Source of the DNA: VRUB01 sp046758085 | Lineage (GTDB): Bacteria > Pseudomonadota > Gammaproteobacteria > Acidiferrobacterales > SPGG2 | DNA length: 30,911 nucleotides | Assembly: GCA_046758085.1 (NCBI GenBank) | Contig: JBHHZP010000030.1 | Span: 1 to 30,911, forward strand | Direction of reading: 5' to 3' | In this document: positions 24,440 through 30,911 of the stretch, piece by piece | Layout of the letters: each line of letters starts with the position of its first letter | How positions within the stretch are numbered: the stretch's first letter is position 1 | Program-made: the position numbers and the translations under genes | Notes under the pieces: model-generated | What the model was told of the DNA's origin: nothing | The model's input: the letters and a program-made list of their open reading frames with translations, nothing else | The model's database searches: none

Positions 24440-24845
24440 CCCGCGTCCTAACCCCTATAAGGGCAGCGGGAGGGGTCAATAATTATCCGATCGAGACAGC
24501 CGCTTGCTTTGCATCTTGGTACGCATCGTAGAAATCGAGCAACTCGAGTTTTCTCGCACCTGAAATCCGGTATACAAAATATCAACCGTCTCATATCGCC
24601 CTGGTATTGGAGTCGAGCGACACCAACTGCGCGCTGTTTTACACGTGGTGCCCGCGATTCATACACACTACTCGATAATCTGAAAACGCCCGGGTTAAGC
24701 CCATCCGACCGTCGCAGATTTTTACGGTGATGCCTCACGAAACGATTTTTACCTTGGTGAGTATTCCGTAAACGAACAAAAAGCATATATAATTGCGCCT
24801 CGTAAAAACTGCCTTCGACAAACGATACCCACCAGAGAATGTTTT
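24440..24845. other. Non-coding spacer with a possible promoter
   Basis: I see no credible gene in these 406 bases on either strand; open frames here lack family features. A TATAAT lies at 24788-24793, about 53 bases before the next gene, with no good -35 element. A weak ACCCCT...AGGGGT inverted repeat near 24450-24475 may end the upstream transcript. Confidence 0.4.
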
Positions 24846-25151
24846 ATGAACGAACCGGCTGAACTGTCAAAAGAAGAACGGATTTTACGTACCATGAGAT
24901 TCGTGCTGGCCCAAATTATCAAAGAAACAGCAGTGCCACCCGGAATGAGACATCCCTTGTCAAAAGGGACTATTGAGGATATGCGCAATTGCCTGGTGCT
25001 GATCACCGCGCGTGAACATGAGTTGGCGCAAACCACAGGCCGACCATCGGCCGCGCGCCCACGTTACAGGGATCAAAGCGCGTCCCGGGGAAAGGTCGTC
25101 GTCCCATTACCTAAGAGCGGTCTAGACAAGAAAACGCCGAAACTAAATTAG
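24846..25151 (+). CDS. Small helical protein of unknown function
   Basis: This 101-residue protein has a helical N-terminal two-thirds (ERILRTMRFVLAQIIKE; TIEDMRNCLVLITAREHEL) joined by a PPGMRHPLS loop, and a basic, disordered tail. I recall similar short proteins in proteobacterial sulfur oxidisers, sometimes labelled 'segregation and condensation protein A' by automatic transfer; it is far too short to be ScpA. It is followed by a strong terminator shared with the convergent dsrE2 gene. Confidence 0.75.
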   Translation: MNEPAELSKEERILRTMRFVLAQIIKETAVPPGMRHPLSKGTIEDMRNCLVLITAREHELAQTTGRPSAARPRYRDQSASRGKVVVPLPKSGLDKKTPKLN

Positions 25152-25206
25152 CTTTTGCAAGTCGCTATACCCGGTGCTTACACCGACAGTCGCCCCCGCG
25201 TGCAAT

Positions 25207-25234
25207 AGAAGAGGGCACCTCTGCGCCCTCTTCT
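25207..25234. terminator. Bidirectional terminator hairpin
   Basis: A perfect 10-bp stem, AGAAGAGGGC (25207-25216) with GCCCTCTTCT (25225-25234) around an 8-base loop, is followed by TATTATC on the plus strand and preceded by an A/T-containing run for the minus strand. It lies between the convergent genes ending at 25151 and 25273. Confidence 0.8.
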
Positions 25235-25272
25235 TATTATCGATCTAGCTGAACGCCGCTTAGGACATCTTG

Positions 25273-25752
25273 CTAGATAAACAGGCTCACATCGGCGGCG
25301 CCGGCAAATGCAAAAAAAGTGGAAGCACCACCATAGTCAATACCATCAATCAGATCGTCGCGCTTCAAATCAAACAGGTCGACCGTCATCTGGCAGCCTA
25401 TCAGCTTGACATCTGCTTCCATACAAACATCGCGCAATTCCTCCACAGTTGCAATTCCCTTCGCCTTCATTTTTTGTTTCATCATGAAGGTCATCATGCC
25501 TTCCATGCCGGGCAGGGCGGCACCCAGCGTCGGGAACCATTTGTCCATTCCCATCGGCATCGGCATACCGGGATTACCGAGCGAGCTCACCTTGAGATTC
25601 AACTTCTTCTTCAGTAGCTGGAGTCCATAGAACGTGAAGAAGATCTGAGTCTCGTAACCCAGTGCCGACGCTGTCGATGCCAGAATAAACGGCGGGTAGG
25701 CCCAATCCAGCGTACCCTTGGTCGCAATGATAGCAAGTTTCTTATCTGCCAT
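25273..25752 (-). CDS. dsrE2: DsrE2-like sulfurtransferase
   Basis: This 159-residue protein belongs to the DsrE2/peroxiredoxin-like DsrE family. It has an N-terminal strand and KGTLDWAYPPFILASTA, a Met/Gly-rich central section that may be flexible or membrane-associated, and the cysteines C110 and C120 in VCMEADVKLIGCQMTVDLF. In sulfur oxidisers DsrE2 is encoded with TusA and often a rhodanese, and takes part in sulfane-sulfur transfer. GGAGGTGA lies 8 bases before the ATG, 72 bases after tusA. No rhodanese gene accompanies the pair here. Confidence 0.9.
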   Translation of the reverse strand: MADKKLAIIATKGTLDWAYPPFILASTASALGYETQIFFTFYGLQLLKKKLNLKVSSLGNPGMPMPMGMDKWFPTLGAALPGMEGMMTFMMKQKMKAKGIATVEELRDVCMEADVKLIGCQMTVDLFDLKRDDLIDGIDYGGASTFFAFAGAADVSLFI

Positions 25753-25824
25753 TAGCAGGTCACCTCCGATTTAGGGCCAGACCTCATGCAGGTGCGGAGA
25801 AGAAAAAGGCTGGCTCGAAAAATA

Positions 25825-26049
25825 TCATGCCTTCTTCAAAACAAACGAGAACTCACCATCATTCTCGCCTGATTCCAGCAACTCATTACCCGTTTGCTTG
25901 GCAAAGGCCTCAAAGTCTTTCACCGAACCTGGATCGGTTGCGACAATGTGGAGCGTCTGTCCGCTGTTCATGTCATTAAGCGCCTTCTTAGCGCGCAAAA
26001 TAGGGAGCGGGCAGTTCAGCCCGCGTGCATCGAGTTCTTGATCAGCCAT
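25825..26049 (-). CDS. tusA: TusA, sulfur-carrier protein
   Basis: This 74-residue protein has the TusA signature LDARGLNCPLPILRAKKAL with active C13 in C-P-x-P. TusA accepts persulfide sulfur and hands it on; in dsr-bearing oxidisers it feeds DsrEFH and so DsrC. AGGAGG stands 5 bases before the ATG at 26049; an upstream start at 26082 would put this ribosome site inside the gene, so it is rejected. It is the first gene of tusA-dsrE2. Confidence 0.96.
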   Translation of the reverse strand: MADQELDARGLNCPLPILRAKKALNDMNSGQTLHIVATDPGSVKDFEAFAKQTGNELLESGENDGEFSFVLKKA

Positions 26050-26669
26050 TTTTTCCTCCTCTTGGTCGAAGCTGACCTGCATATGATGCAGAGCAATTCC
26101 GGAAAAAGCCGCCGGCGCTAAGATTGCGTGGCGCTCCTGTACGTCCTTGCATTCGCGGCCCCGCCACGTCCATGCACCTTGGCCGCACCTTATAGCGGCA
26201 ACCGTGCATAGTCCCTGGGTTGCGCGTTGCGACCCACAAAACCGAGGCTTTTGTCTGAAGCATACACTTAAGGCTAAACGAATATATTAGGATGCCGCCT
26301 TTGCATAAAGTTCGCAAGCCCTGCGGCGATCGCGGCCGCTGGCGCCCCGGCACAGGCGCTTCCGGGCTGAGGTTTTCCCCAGTGCCGGGAATGTAGCGAG
26401 CCCCACTTCTCCCACCGTCTGCTGCTCGAGATCCTTCTGGTTACCTGCTGCGAGCCCTTTATATCAGTATTTCTGAATATACTAATGTATATTCGCGCCC
26501 CACTGGGTGCGCCGGGGCAACCGTGCCTTTCGTGATCGCCCCTGGCGGCGACGCATGCATAGCATAATCGCTGCGGGGCGGGTGACCACATCGTCTTGAT
26601 CATCCTACTCATAGCGCCGTTGACCCGCGCATGACGTTTCTGAGAACTGAGCCTACAATACGCCTTATC
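26050..26669. other. Divergent non-coding region between tusA and bepA
   Basis: About 620 bases with no supported gene. It contains an AT-rich island at about 26455-26495 in otherwise GC-rich sequence, holding the perfect palindrome GAATATAC-TAAT-GTATATTC. A partial copy, CGAATATATTAGG, lies near 26279. Promoters for tusA (minus) and the protease gene (plus) should be here, but I cannot place them with confidence. Confidence 0.5.
26475..26494. promoter_or_regulatory. AT-rich palindrome, possible operator
   Basis: GAATATAC and GTATATTC form perfect 8-bp arms around TAAT. AT-rich inverted repeats of this kind are typical of ArsR-family sites, a family that includes sulfane-sulfur sensors (SqrR/BigR, SoxR). 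The link to a given regulator is inference. Confidence 0.4.
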
Positions 26670-28121
26670 ATGATCCCCGCACTGCGCCGGTTCCTGCCGT
26701 TGTTATACCTCCTGCTCGTGTTCCCTGCCGGACAGGCGGGCATCCAGAATCTGCCGAACCTCGGCGATGAGGCAGCCGGTGTGATGTCGCCGTACGAAGA
26801 GCGCAGGATAGGCGAACAACTAATGCGCCAGGTCCGCCGAAACTTGCCGCTGCTGGATGATCCGGAAATCAACGACTACATCCAAGCGCTCGGGCGAAAG
26901 CTGGTAGCGAAAAGCGATGCTGCTAATTTCGACTTTCAGTTTTTTATCATCGAGGACCCAACCATTAACGCTTTCGCCTTTCTCGGCGGGTACATCGGCG
27001 TGCATACCGGTTTGATTCTTGCCGCGCAAAGCGAATCAGAAGTTGCCGCAGTGCTGGCCCATGAAACCGCGCACATCAGTCAACGCCATGTCATGCGGAT
27101 GATTGCGCAAAGCAAACGCACGTCGAAACAGATGCTCGCTGCGCTGCTCGCAGCGGTCTTGCTGGCTGGTGCCGGTGAAGGACAAGGAGCCCAAGCGGCT
27201 ATCGCCCTCGGGACGGCTGGGGCGATGCAGAAAGGGATTAACTTTACGCGTTATCACGAAGAAGAAGCGGATCGTGTCGGCATCCAGATTCTTGTTGATG
27301 CCGGCTTCGACCCCAGAGCTATGCCGTCTTTCTTCGAGAGCCTGCAGAGCGCTGGGCGGATAAACGATACCGCAATGCCCGAGTTCCTACGTACCCATCC
27401 GGTTACGTCTCGCCGAATAGCCGAATCGCGAACGCGCGCTGAAACCTACGACTACCGCCAAGTTCCCGACAGCCCCGAGTTTCATCGCATTCGCGCCAAG
27501 GTGCGCGCGACAGCCAGCGAGAACGCCCGAGATATTGTCAAGACTTTTCAACACAATCTGGCCGAGGGCAAGTACCGAAATCTGGAAGCGGAGCGCTACG
27601 GTTACGCCATCGCTCTCGTGCGTATAAGGGACTATGATGCGGCACGCAAGCAGATTTCGATGCTTCTGCGCGTTCAGCCCAATGTCGTTTCATATCGCAT
27701 TCTGGAGGCTGAAATCGAAATGGCGGCTGGCCGGTTTGCCAAGGCGCTGAAGCTATATGCCGCGGCAAACAAACAGTTCTCCAGCAATCATGCGCTGGCA
27801 CGATATTATGCCGCGGCATTGTTAAAATCCGGCCACCCCAAGCAGGCCCGGGCACTGCTGAAGAAAGCCGTTAAACAACAATCTGATGACCCGAGTCTAC
27901 AAAAAATGCTGGCGACGGCAGCAGGCGAAAGCGGTGAGCTGTTTGAAGCACACCAGGCGCTGGCAAATTACTACTACTTGAACGGTGACCCTGGCGCCGC
28001 GATCCAGCAACTCCAGATCGCAAGAAAGTTTGCGGGTGATAGCTTCTACTTGCAATCCAGCGTGGATGCGCGAATCAAGCAAATTCAACAAGAACTTGCG
28101 GCGGACGACGATAAGCGGTAA
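26670..28121 (+). CDS. bepA: BepA-like periplasmic M48 metalloprotease with TPR domain
   Basis: This 483-residue exported protein has a signal peptide (about 1-23, MIPALRRFLPLLYLLLVFPA start), the zinc motif HETAH at 131-135 and a third-ligand motif YHEEEADRVG at about 190. The C-terminal half is a TPR superhelix (repeats such as AKALKLYAAANKQF and QARALLKKAV). Length and layout match E. coli BepA (YfgC), which degrades or helps mature outer-membrane proteins such as LptD. The ATG at 26670 gives a proper signal peptide; 26631 would add 13 residues. It is a housekeeping gene placed between the sulfurtransferase and sox genes, not obviously linked to sulfur oxidation. Confidence 0.9.
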   Translation: MIPALRRFLPLLYLLLVFPAGQAGIQNLPNLGDEAAGVMSPYEERRIGEQLMRQVRRNLPLLDDPEINDYIQALGRKLVAKSDAANFDFQFFIIEDPTINAFAFLGGYIGVHTGLILAAQSESEVAAVLAHETAHISQRHVMRMIAQSKRTSKQMLAALLAAVLLAGAGEGQGAQAAIALGTAGAMQKGINFTRYHEEEADRVGIQILVDAGFDPRAMPSFFESLQSAGRINDTAMPEFLRTHPVTSRRIAESRTRAETYDYRQVPDSPEFHRIRAKVRATASENARDIVKTFQHNLAEGKYRNLEAERYGYAIALVRIRDYDAARKQISMLLRVQPNVVSYRILEAEIEMAAGRFAKALKLYAAANKQFSSNHALARYYAAALLKSGHPKQARALLKKAVKQQSDDPSLQKMLATAAGESGELFEAHQALANYYYLNGDPGAAIQQLQIARKFAGDSFYLQSSVDARIKQIQQELAADDDKR

Positions 28122-28177
28122 ACCTGCCGCGGCGACCATCGGGCCATTATTTATTATTTGAAGCGTCTGAAGAAGAG

Positions 28178-28189
28178 TATAAATTTATA
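28178..28189. promoter_or_regulatory. AT palindrome upstream of soxX
   Basis: TATAAATTTATA is a perfect 12-bp palindrome, 230 bases before the soxX start, in the 297-base bepA-soxX spacer. It could be part of a promoter or an operator. No second element was found to fix its role. Confidence 0.25.
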
Positions 28190-28418
28190 GTGCGCGAGCA
28201 AGGGGAGATGCGCAAAGTCGATCTAGCGACCGGTCAAAAAAGGGTACTTGAGGGGGTTGTCGGCTTGTGGCCGGATGTAGCCACGCCACCCCAGGTACTG
28301 CCTAGCTAGCACATATGCGGATGATCAGCTCTTCGTTGCAGCCAGGAGCAGACCACGCTGGAATTGGCCGGACCATCGATATTCTTATTTTCCAAGTAAA
28401 CTAGCTAAAGGAGCAGCG

Positions 28419-28832
28419 ATGCACAAAACCGCCGCAGCAGTACTAGCGATCAGCGCCCTGGGCATATTGCTGGTTACACCAACCTTTATCCCAGCGGCTC
28501 ATGCTGCCGGTGAAATGCCGGACAAAAAAACCTGCGAAACGACCAAGAACCCAGTAGTCTCCGGCGGCTGTCTGGCCACTGACAAGGCCAAGGGCAATTG
28601 CATGGCCTGCCACAAGTTCGACGGCTTGGAACAGGCCGGTCTGGAAGCGGGCACTATCGGGCCACCGCTGGTCGCAATGAAAGTTCGTTTTCCTGACAAA
28701 AAACAACTGCGGGAGCAGCTCTGGGACGCCACCACGTTCAACCCGAGTTCGTCAATGCCGCCCTACGGCAAGTACGACATCCTCACTGACAAGGAAATCG
28801 ACCTGCTCGTGGAATGGCTGTACTCCTTATGA
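28419..28832 (+). CDS. soxX: SoxX, monohaem cytochrome c of SoxXA
   Basis: This 137-residue protein has a Sec signal peptide (cleavage near AHA, residue 29), one haem motif C61MACH65 and a methionine ligand candidate M113 in SSMPPYGKYDILTDKE. It pairs with SoxA to couple thiosulfate oxidatively to the SoxY cysteine. AAGGAG lies 6 bases before the ATG. It heads the soxXYZA cluster; length and motifs are normal. Confidence 0.95.
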   Translation: MHKTAAAVLAISALGILLVTPTFIPAAHAAGEMPDKKTCETTKNPVVSGGCLATDKAKGNCMACHKFDGLEQAGLEAGTIGPPLVAMKVRFPDKKQLREQLWDATTFNPSSSMPPYGKYDILTDKEIDLLVEWLYSL

Positions 28833-28902
28833 GACCATGCCGGCGCAGCCACCGTCTAAGTCCGGTGCGGATACGTCCTGATCGAGACTGGTTTAGGAGC
28901 GC

Positions 28903-29376
28903 GTGATCAGTATTAATCGCAGGGCCCTTCTCAAGGGAACCATAGCCGTGAGTGCTATTGCGGCTGCGGCTGGCGCCGGGCTCATCAGACCTACCCGTGC
29001 ATTAGCTGCGGATTGGCCCCGGAAGGCCTTCGCTGCCGAGACTGTCACCGACACTTTGACGGCGCTCTTCGGCCCCAGCAACAGCACACCCAGTAACGCC
29101 ATAAAGGTGAAAGCCCCGCGGCGGGTACCGACCGGCGCACGCATACTTGTTTCAGTGTCGACATCGTTGCCTAACGTCGACTCCATAGCTATTGTAATTG
29201 ACAAGAACCCACTGCCCTTTGCGGGTAGAGTGAGCTTGTCCGGTGCCGAGCCGTTCGTCAGTGCGGACATCCGCATGCGTGAGACCTCAGAAGTGCAATG
29301 TTTTGTGCGGTCGGACGGTAGGCTCTATGTCAAGAAACAACTGGTCAAGGTCACCGTGGACGGCTTTGGGGGTTGA
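28903..29376 (+). CDS. soxY: SoxY, sulfur-carrier subunit lacking its C-terminal cysteine
   Basis: This 157-residue protein has a Tat signal (NRRALLKG followed by an Ala-rich hydrophobic stretch) and the SoxY immunoglobulin-like fold, ending KKQLVKVTVDGFGG. Normal SoxY proteins end in a GGCGG-type swinging arm whose cysteine binds the sulfur intermediate. Here that codon is TTT (Phe155, bases 29365-29367); TGT would restore Cys. The only cysteine in the mature region is C133 in EVQCFV. AGGAG precedes the GTG start by 5 bases. Unless there is a sequencing error, the protein should not carry substrate in the usual way; a second soxYZ copy elsewhere would then be expected. Confidence 0.93.
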   Translation: MISINRRALLKGTIAVSAIAAAAGAGLIRPTRALAADWPRKAFAAETVTDTLTALFGPSNSTPSNAIKVKAPRRVPTGARILVSVSTSLPNVDSIAIVIDKNPLPFAGRVSLSGAEPFVSADIRMRETSEVQCFVRSDGRLYVKKQLVKVTVDGFGG

Positions 29377-29430
29377 AAATAGGCGGTATTTGGACAACAG
29401 TGAACCTTGGACGGCGCGGATAATTAAACG

Positions 29431-29745
29431 ATGGAGAAAGCGACGCAGGTCAAAACAAGATCAAAAGCAGGATCGACCGAGATCCTGTGTCGCATCAACC
29501 ACCCTATGGAGACCGGTTGGCGTGTTGACAAAGACACCAAACAAAGGATCCCCCCGCATTTCATTCAGAAAATTGTATTCGAAGTGAATGGCAAACAGGT
29601 TGCCGTGGCCGATGTAGGTATGGGGATGTCCCGGGATCCGCTACTTATCATCCGCGTCAAGGGGGCCAAGCCCGGCGACTCCATAGAGGTAAAATGGACG
29701 GATAACAAGGGTGAACGCGGGAGCGCCACTACAACCGTCGCATAA
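29431..29745 (+). CDS. soxZ: SoxZ, partner of SoxY
   Basis: This 104-residue protein, without signal peptide, matches SoxZ: INHPMETGWRVDKDTKQRIP, then HFIQKIVFEVNGK, MSRDPLLIIRVKG and VKWTDNKGE. It is exported bound to SoxY, which carries the Tat signal, and forms the SoxYZ carrier. It starts 54 bases after soxY with only a weak ribosome site. An extra cysteine lies near residue 20 (EILCRINHP). Confidence 0.94.
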   Translation: MEKATQVKTRSKAGSTEILCRINHPMETGWRVDKDTKQRIPPHFIQKIVFEVNGKQVAVADVGMGMSRDPLLIIRVKGAKPGDSIEVKWTDNKGERGSATTTVA

Positions 29746-29805
29746 TGGATCATTACCGGTTTGCCATGCATCCATGCAGAACATAGACAAACAGGAAGGA
29801 CCTCA

Positions 29806-30633
29806 ATGAAAAGCTTGCTTATTGCTCTGACCGCAGTGGGAATACTCGTAGGCACCCCGATAGAAGCGCACGCCGACCCGGTACAGGACCTTCAGGCCTT
29901 CCAGGACTTTTTCCGAAAGAGGTTTCCGGACGTTCCATTTGATGAGTTCTCCAACGGCCTGTATGCGCTGCCGGCAGCCCAGGAACAGCGCGCACAATGG
30001 GAGCAGATAATGCAGTTACCGCCTTATGAGTTTGCTCTGGATCGAGGGCAGGCATTCTGGGAGGAAAACAATCTTGCGAGCTGTTTCAAGAATGCCGGGC
30101 GAAACATTGCGCAACACTACCCGTACTGGGACGAGAGCACGAAAATGGTTCGTACTATCGTGCTTGATATCAACGAATGCTTGAAGAGGAAAGGTCAGCC
30201 GACAATCGATAATCTGAAGAACGGCACCATGGCAGAGGTCGCGGCATACATGAAGTCCTTGTCACGCGGTCAGCGAGTCAAGATAGCGATCCCGAATGCC
30301 GACGCACGTGATGCGTACGAAGAAGGCCGGAGCATCTTCTGGGCCAGGCGCGGACAGCTGAACCTATCCTGCGCGACGTGCCACGTTGACAACGCCGGCA
30401 AACAGCTCGGGGGCGAGATTGTGAGCGCGGCGCTCGGGCATGGCGTTGGTTACCCCGCATACCGCTCGGAGTGGAGCGAACTTGGTACGCTCCATTGGCG
30501 TTATGCCGCGTGTAACCTCCAGGTTCGTGCGGCACCCTTCAAGGCCCAAAGCAGGCAGTATCGCCGCCTACAATATTATGAGACCTATTTGCAGCAAGGC
30601 CTGCCGTTGACTGCCCCAAGCCAGCGGCCCTGA
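29806..30633 (+). CDS. soxA: SoxA, c-type cytochrome subunit of SoxXA
   Basis: This 275-residue protein has a signal peptide (cleavage near AHA, residue 23) and one haem motif C189ATCH193. C236 in WRYAACNLQVRAAP is the conserved ligand cysteine, which carries a persulfide in known SoxA. C93 and C125 probably form the structural disulfide that replaces the N-terminal haem of dihaem SoxA types. GGAAGGA stands 7 bases before the ATG at 29806; the upstream TTG at 29761 is rejected. With SoxX it forms the SoxXA enzyme that conjugates thiosulfate to SoxY. Confidence 0.95.
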   Translation: MKSLLIALTAVGILVGTPIEAHADPVQDLQAFQDFFRKRFPDVPFDEFSNGLYALPAAQEQRAQWEQIMQLPPYEFALDRGQAFWEENNLASCFKNAGRNIAQHYPYWDESTKMVRTIVLDINECLKRKGQPTIDNLKNGTMAEVAAYMKSLSRGQRVKIAIPNADARDAYEEGRSIFWARRGQLNLSCATCHVDNAGKQLGGEIVSAALGHGVGYPAYRSEWSELGTLHWRYAACNLQVRAAPFKAQSRQYRRLQYYETYLQQGLPLTAPSQRP

Positions 30634-30654
30634 GCGCAACGCGCCGAAGGCCGA

Positions 30655-30834
30655 TTACCGCAGGCACATTGGGTCGCACTTGGCTGGCGGTGCCAGGTCG
30701 CGCGTAGACGGTTTCGCCCTTACAGCCGTTGGCCCCTGGCAAATTACACCCAACTCCGTAAGCTCGCCTTGGGCTGTCAACGCATACGCCGAGCACGCGT
30801 TAACCCAAAGACAGCAGCGGCAATCAATCACCAT
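30655..30834 (-). CDS. Possible small cysteine-rich protein (doubtful)
   Basis: This minus-strand frame of 59 residues (longer if starting at 30906) contains seven cysteines and proline-rich text near its end (CQGPTAVRAKP, LAPPAKCDPMC). It lies in the 199-base gap after soxA, against the direction of the sox genes, and its start overlaps the next gene. It could be a shadow or a remnant. Confidence 0.25.
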   Translation of the reverse strand: MVIDCRCCLWVNACSAYALTAQGELTELGVICQGPTAVRAKPSTRDLAPPAKCDPMCLR

Positions 30835-30911
30835 GCTCGACCCAAAAACCCGATTATTATTCGTTCTGGCGGCGACGCTCTGCTTGCCCGCCCTGGCGGC
30901 GGGCATGACAC
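30833..30911 (+). CDS. Start of an exported protein, cut by the window edge
   Basis: From the ATG at 30833, 26 codons are visible: MLDPKTRLLFVLAATLCLPALAAG..., a clear Sec signal peptide (basic n-region, hydrophobic core, ALA-A cleavage). In sox clusters soxA is commonly followed by soxB or soxK. SoxB is usually Tat-exported, so the Sec-type signal here argues for a small partner such as SoxK or another periplasmic protein, but the product cannot be told from the part seen. Confidence 0.7.
   Translation, partial: MLDPKTRLLFVLAATLCLPALAAGMT

Noticed and set aside
24448..24786. Minus-strand frame of 112 codons in the spacer
   Set aside because: Arg/Cys-rich, no ribosome site or recognisable motif; treated as chance.
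26274..26612. Minus-strand frame upstream of tusA
   Set aside because: Covers the AT-rich palindrome, low-complexity Ala/Arg text, no support as a gene.

Overview
The window comes from a GC-rich chemolithotrophic or phototrophic sulfur-oxidising proteobacterium, most likely a gammaproteobacterium. It carries a complete oxidative-type dsr operon (dsrL and dsrEFH present, no dsrD), a tusA-dsrE2 sulfurtransferase pair and a periplasmic sox cluster. The lineage is inferred from gene content and order; no rRNA or tRNA gene is present to confirm it.

Layout. 1-120 is a copy of a dispersed repeat. 153-2458 (minus) is a NarX/NarL-like sensor kinase and response regulator. 2729-15895 (minus) is the operon dsrABEFHCMKLJOPNR, read right to left. 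A 366-bp MITE-like insertion (5903-6268) with an exact 11-bp target duplication and a second palindromic repeat (5745-5891) separate dsrO from dsrP. 15896-16465 is the divergent control region, with a candidate dsr promoter and a palindrome. 16466-19417 (plus) holds a TauD-type dioxygenase and four genes of unknown role, one of which looks like a stand-alone Cas6 (Cmx6 type). 19509-25151 is a block of small or unknown genes mixed with two more Fe(II)/2-oxoglutarate oxygenases and a cupin; a second copy of the edge repeat lies at 20271-20614 in opposite orientation. 25273-26049 (minus) is dsrE2-tusA. 26670-28121 (plus) is a BepA-like M48 protease. 28419-30633 (plus) is soxXYZA, followed by the start of another exported protein cut by the window edge.

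How the genes work together. SoxXA and SoxYZ act on thiosulfate in the periplasm. TusA, DsrE2 and DsrEFH relay sulfane sulfur in the cytoplasm to DsrC. DsrAB, with amidated siroheme made by DsrN, oxidises the sulfur to sulfite. DsrMKJOP and DsrL handle the electrons and the DsrC redox state. 

Main surprises. (1) SoxY ends in GFGG instead of the canonical GGCGG-type motif, so the substrate-binding cysteine is missing by a single codon change. (2) A Cas6-like gene sits in a small operon beside dsr with no CRISPR array or other cas gene in the window. (3) A MITE-like element inserted at the dsrO stop codon left the DsrO protein end unchanged.
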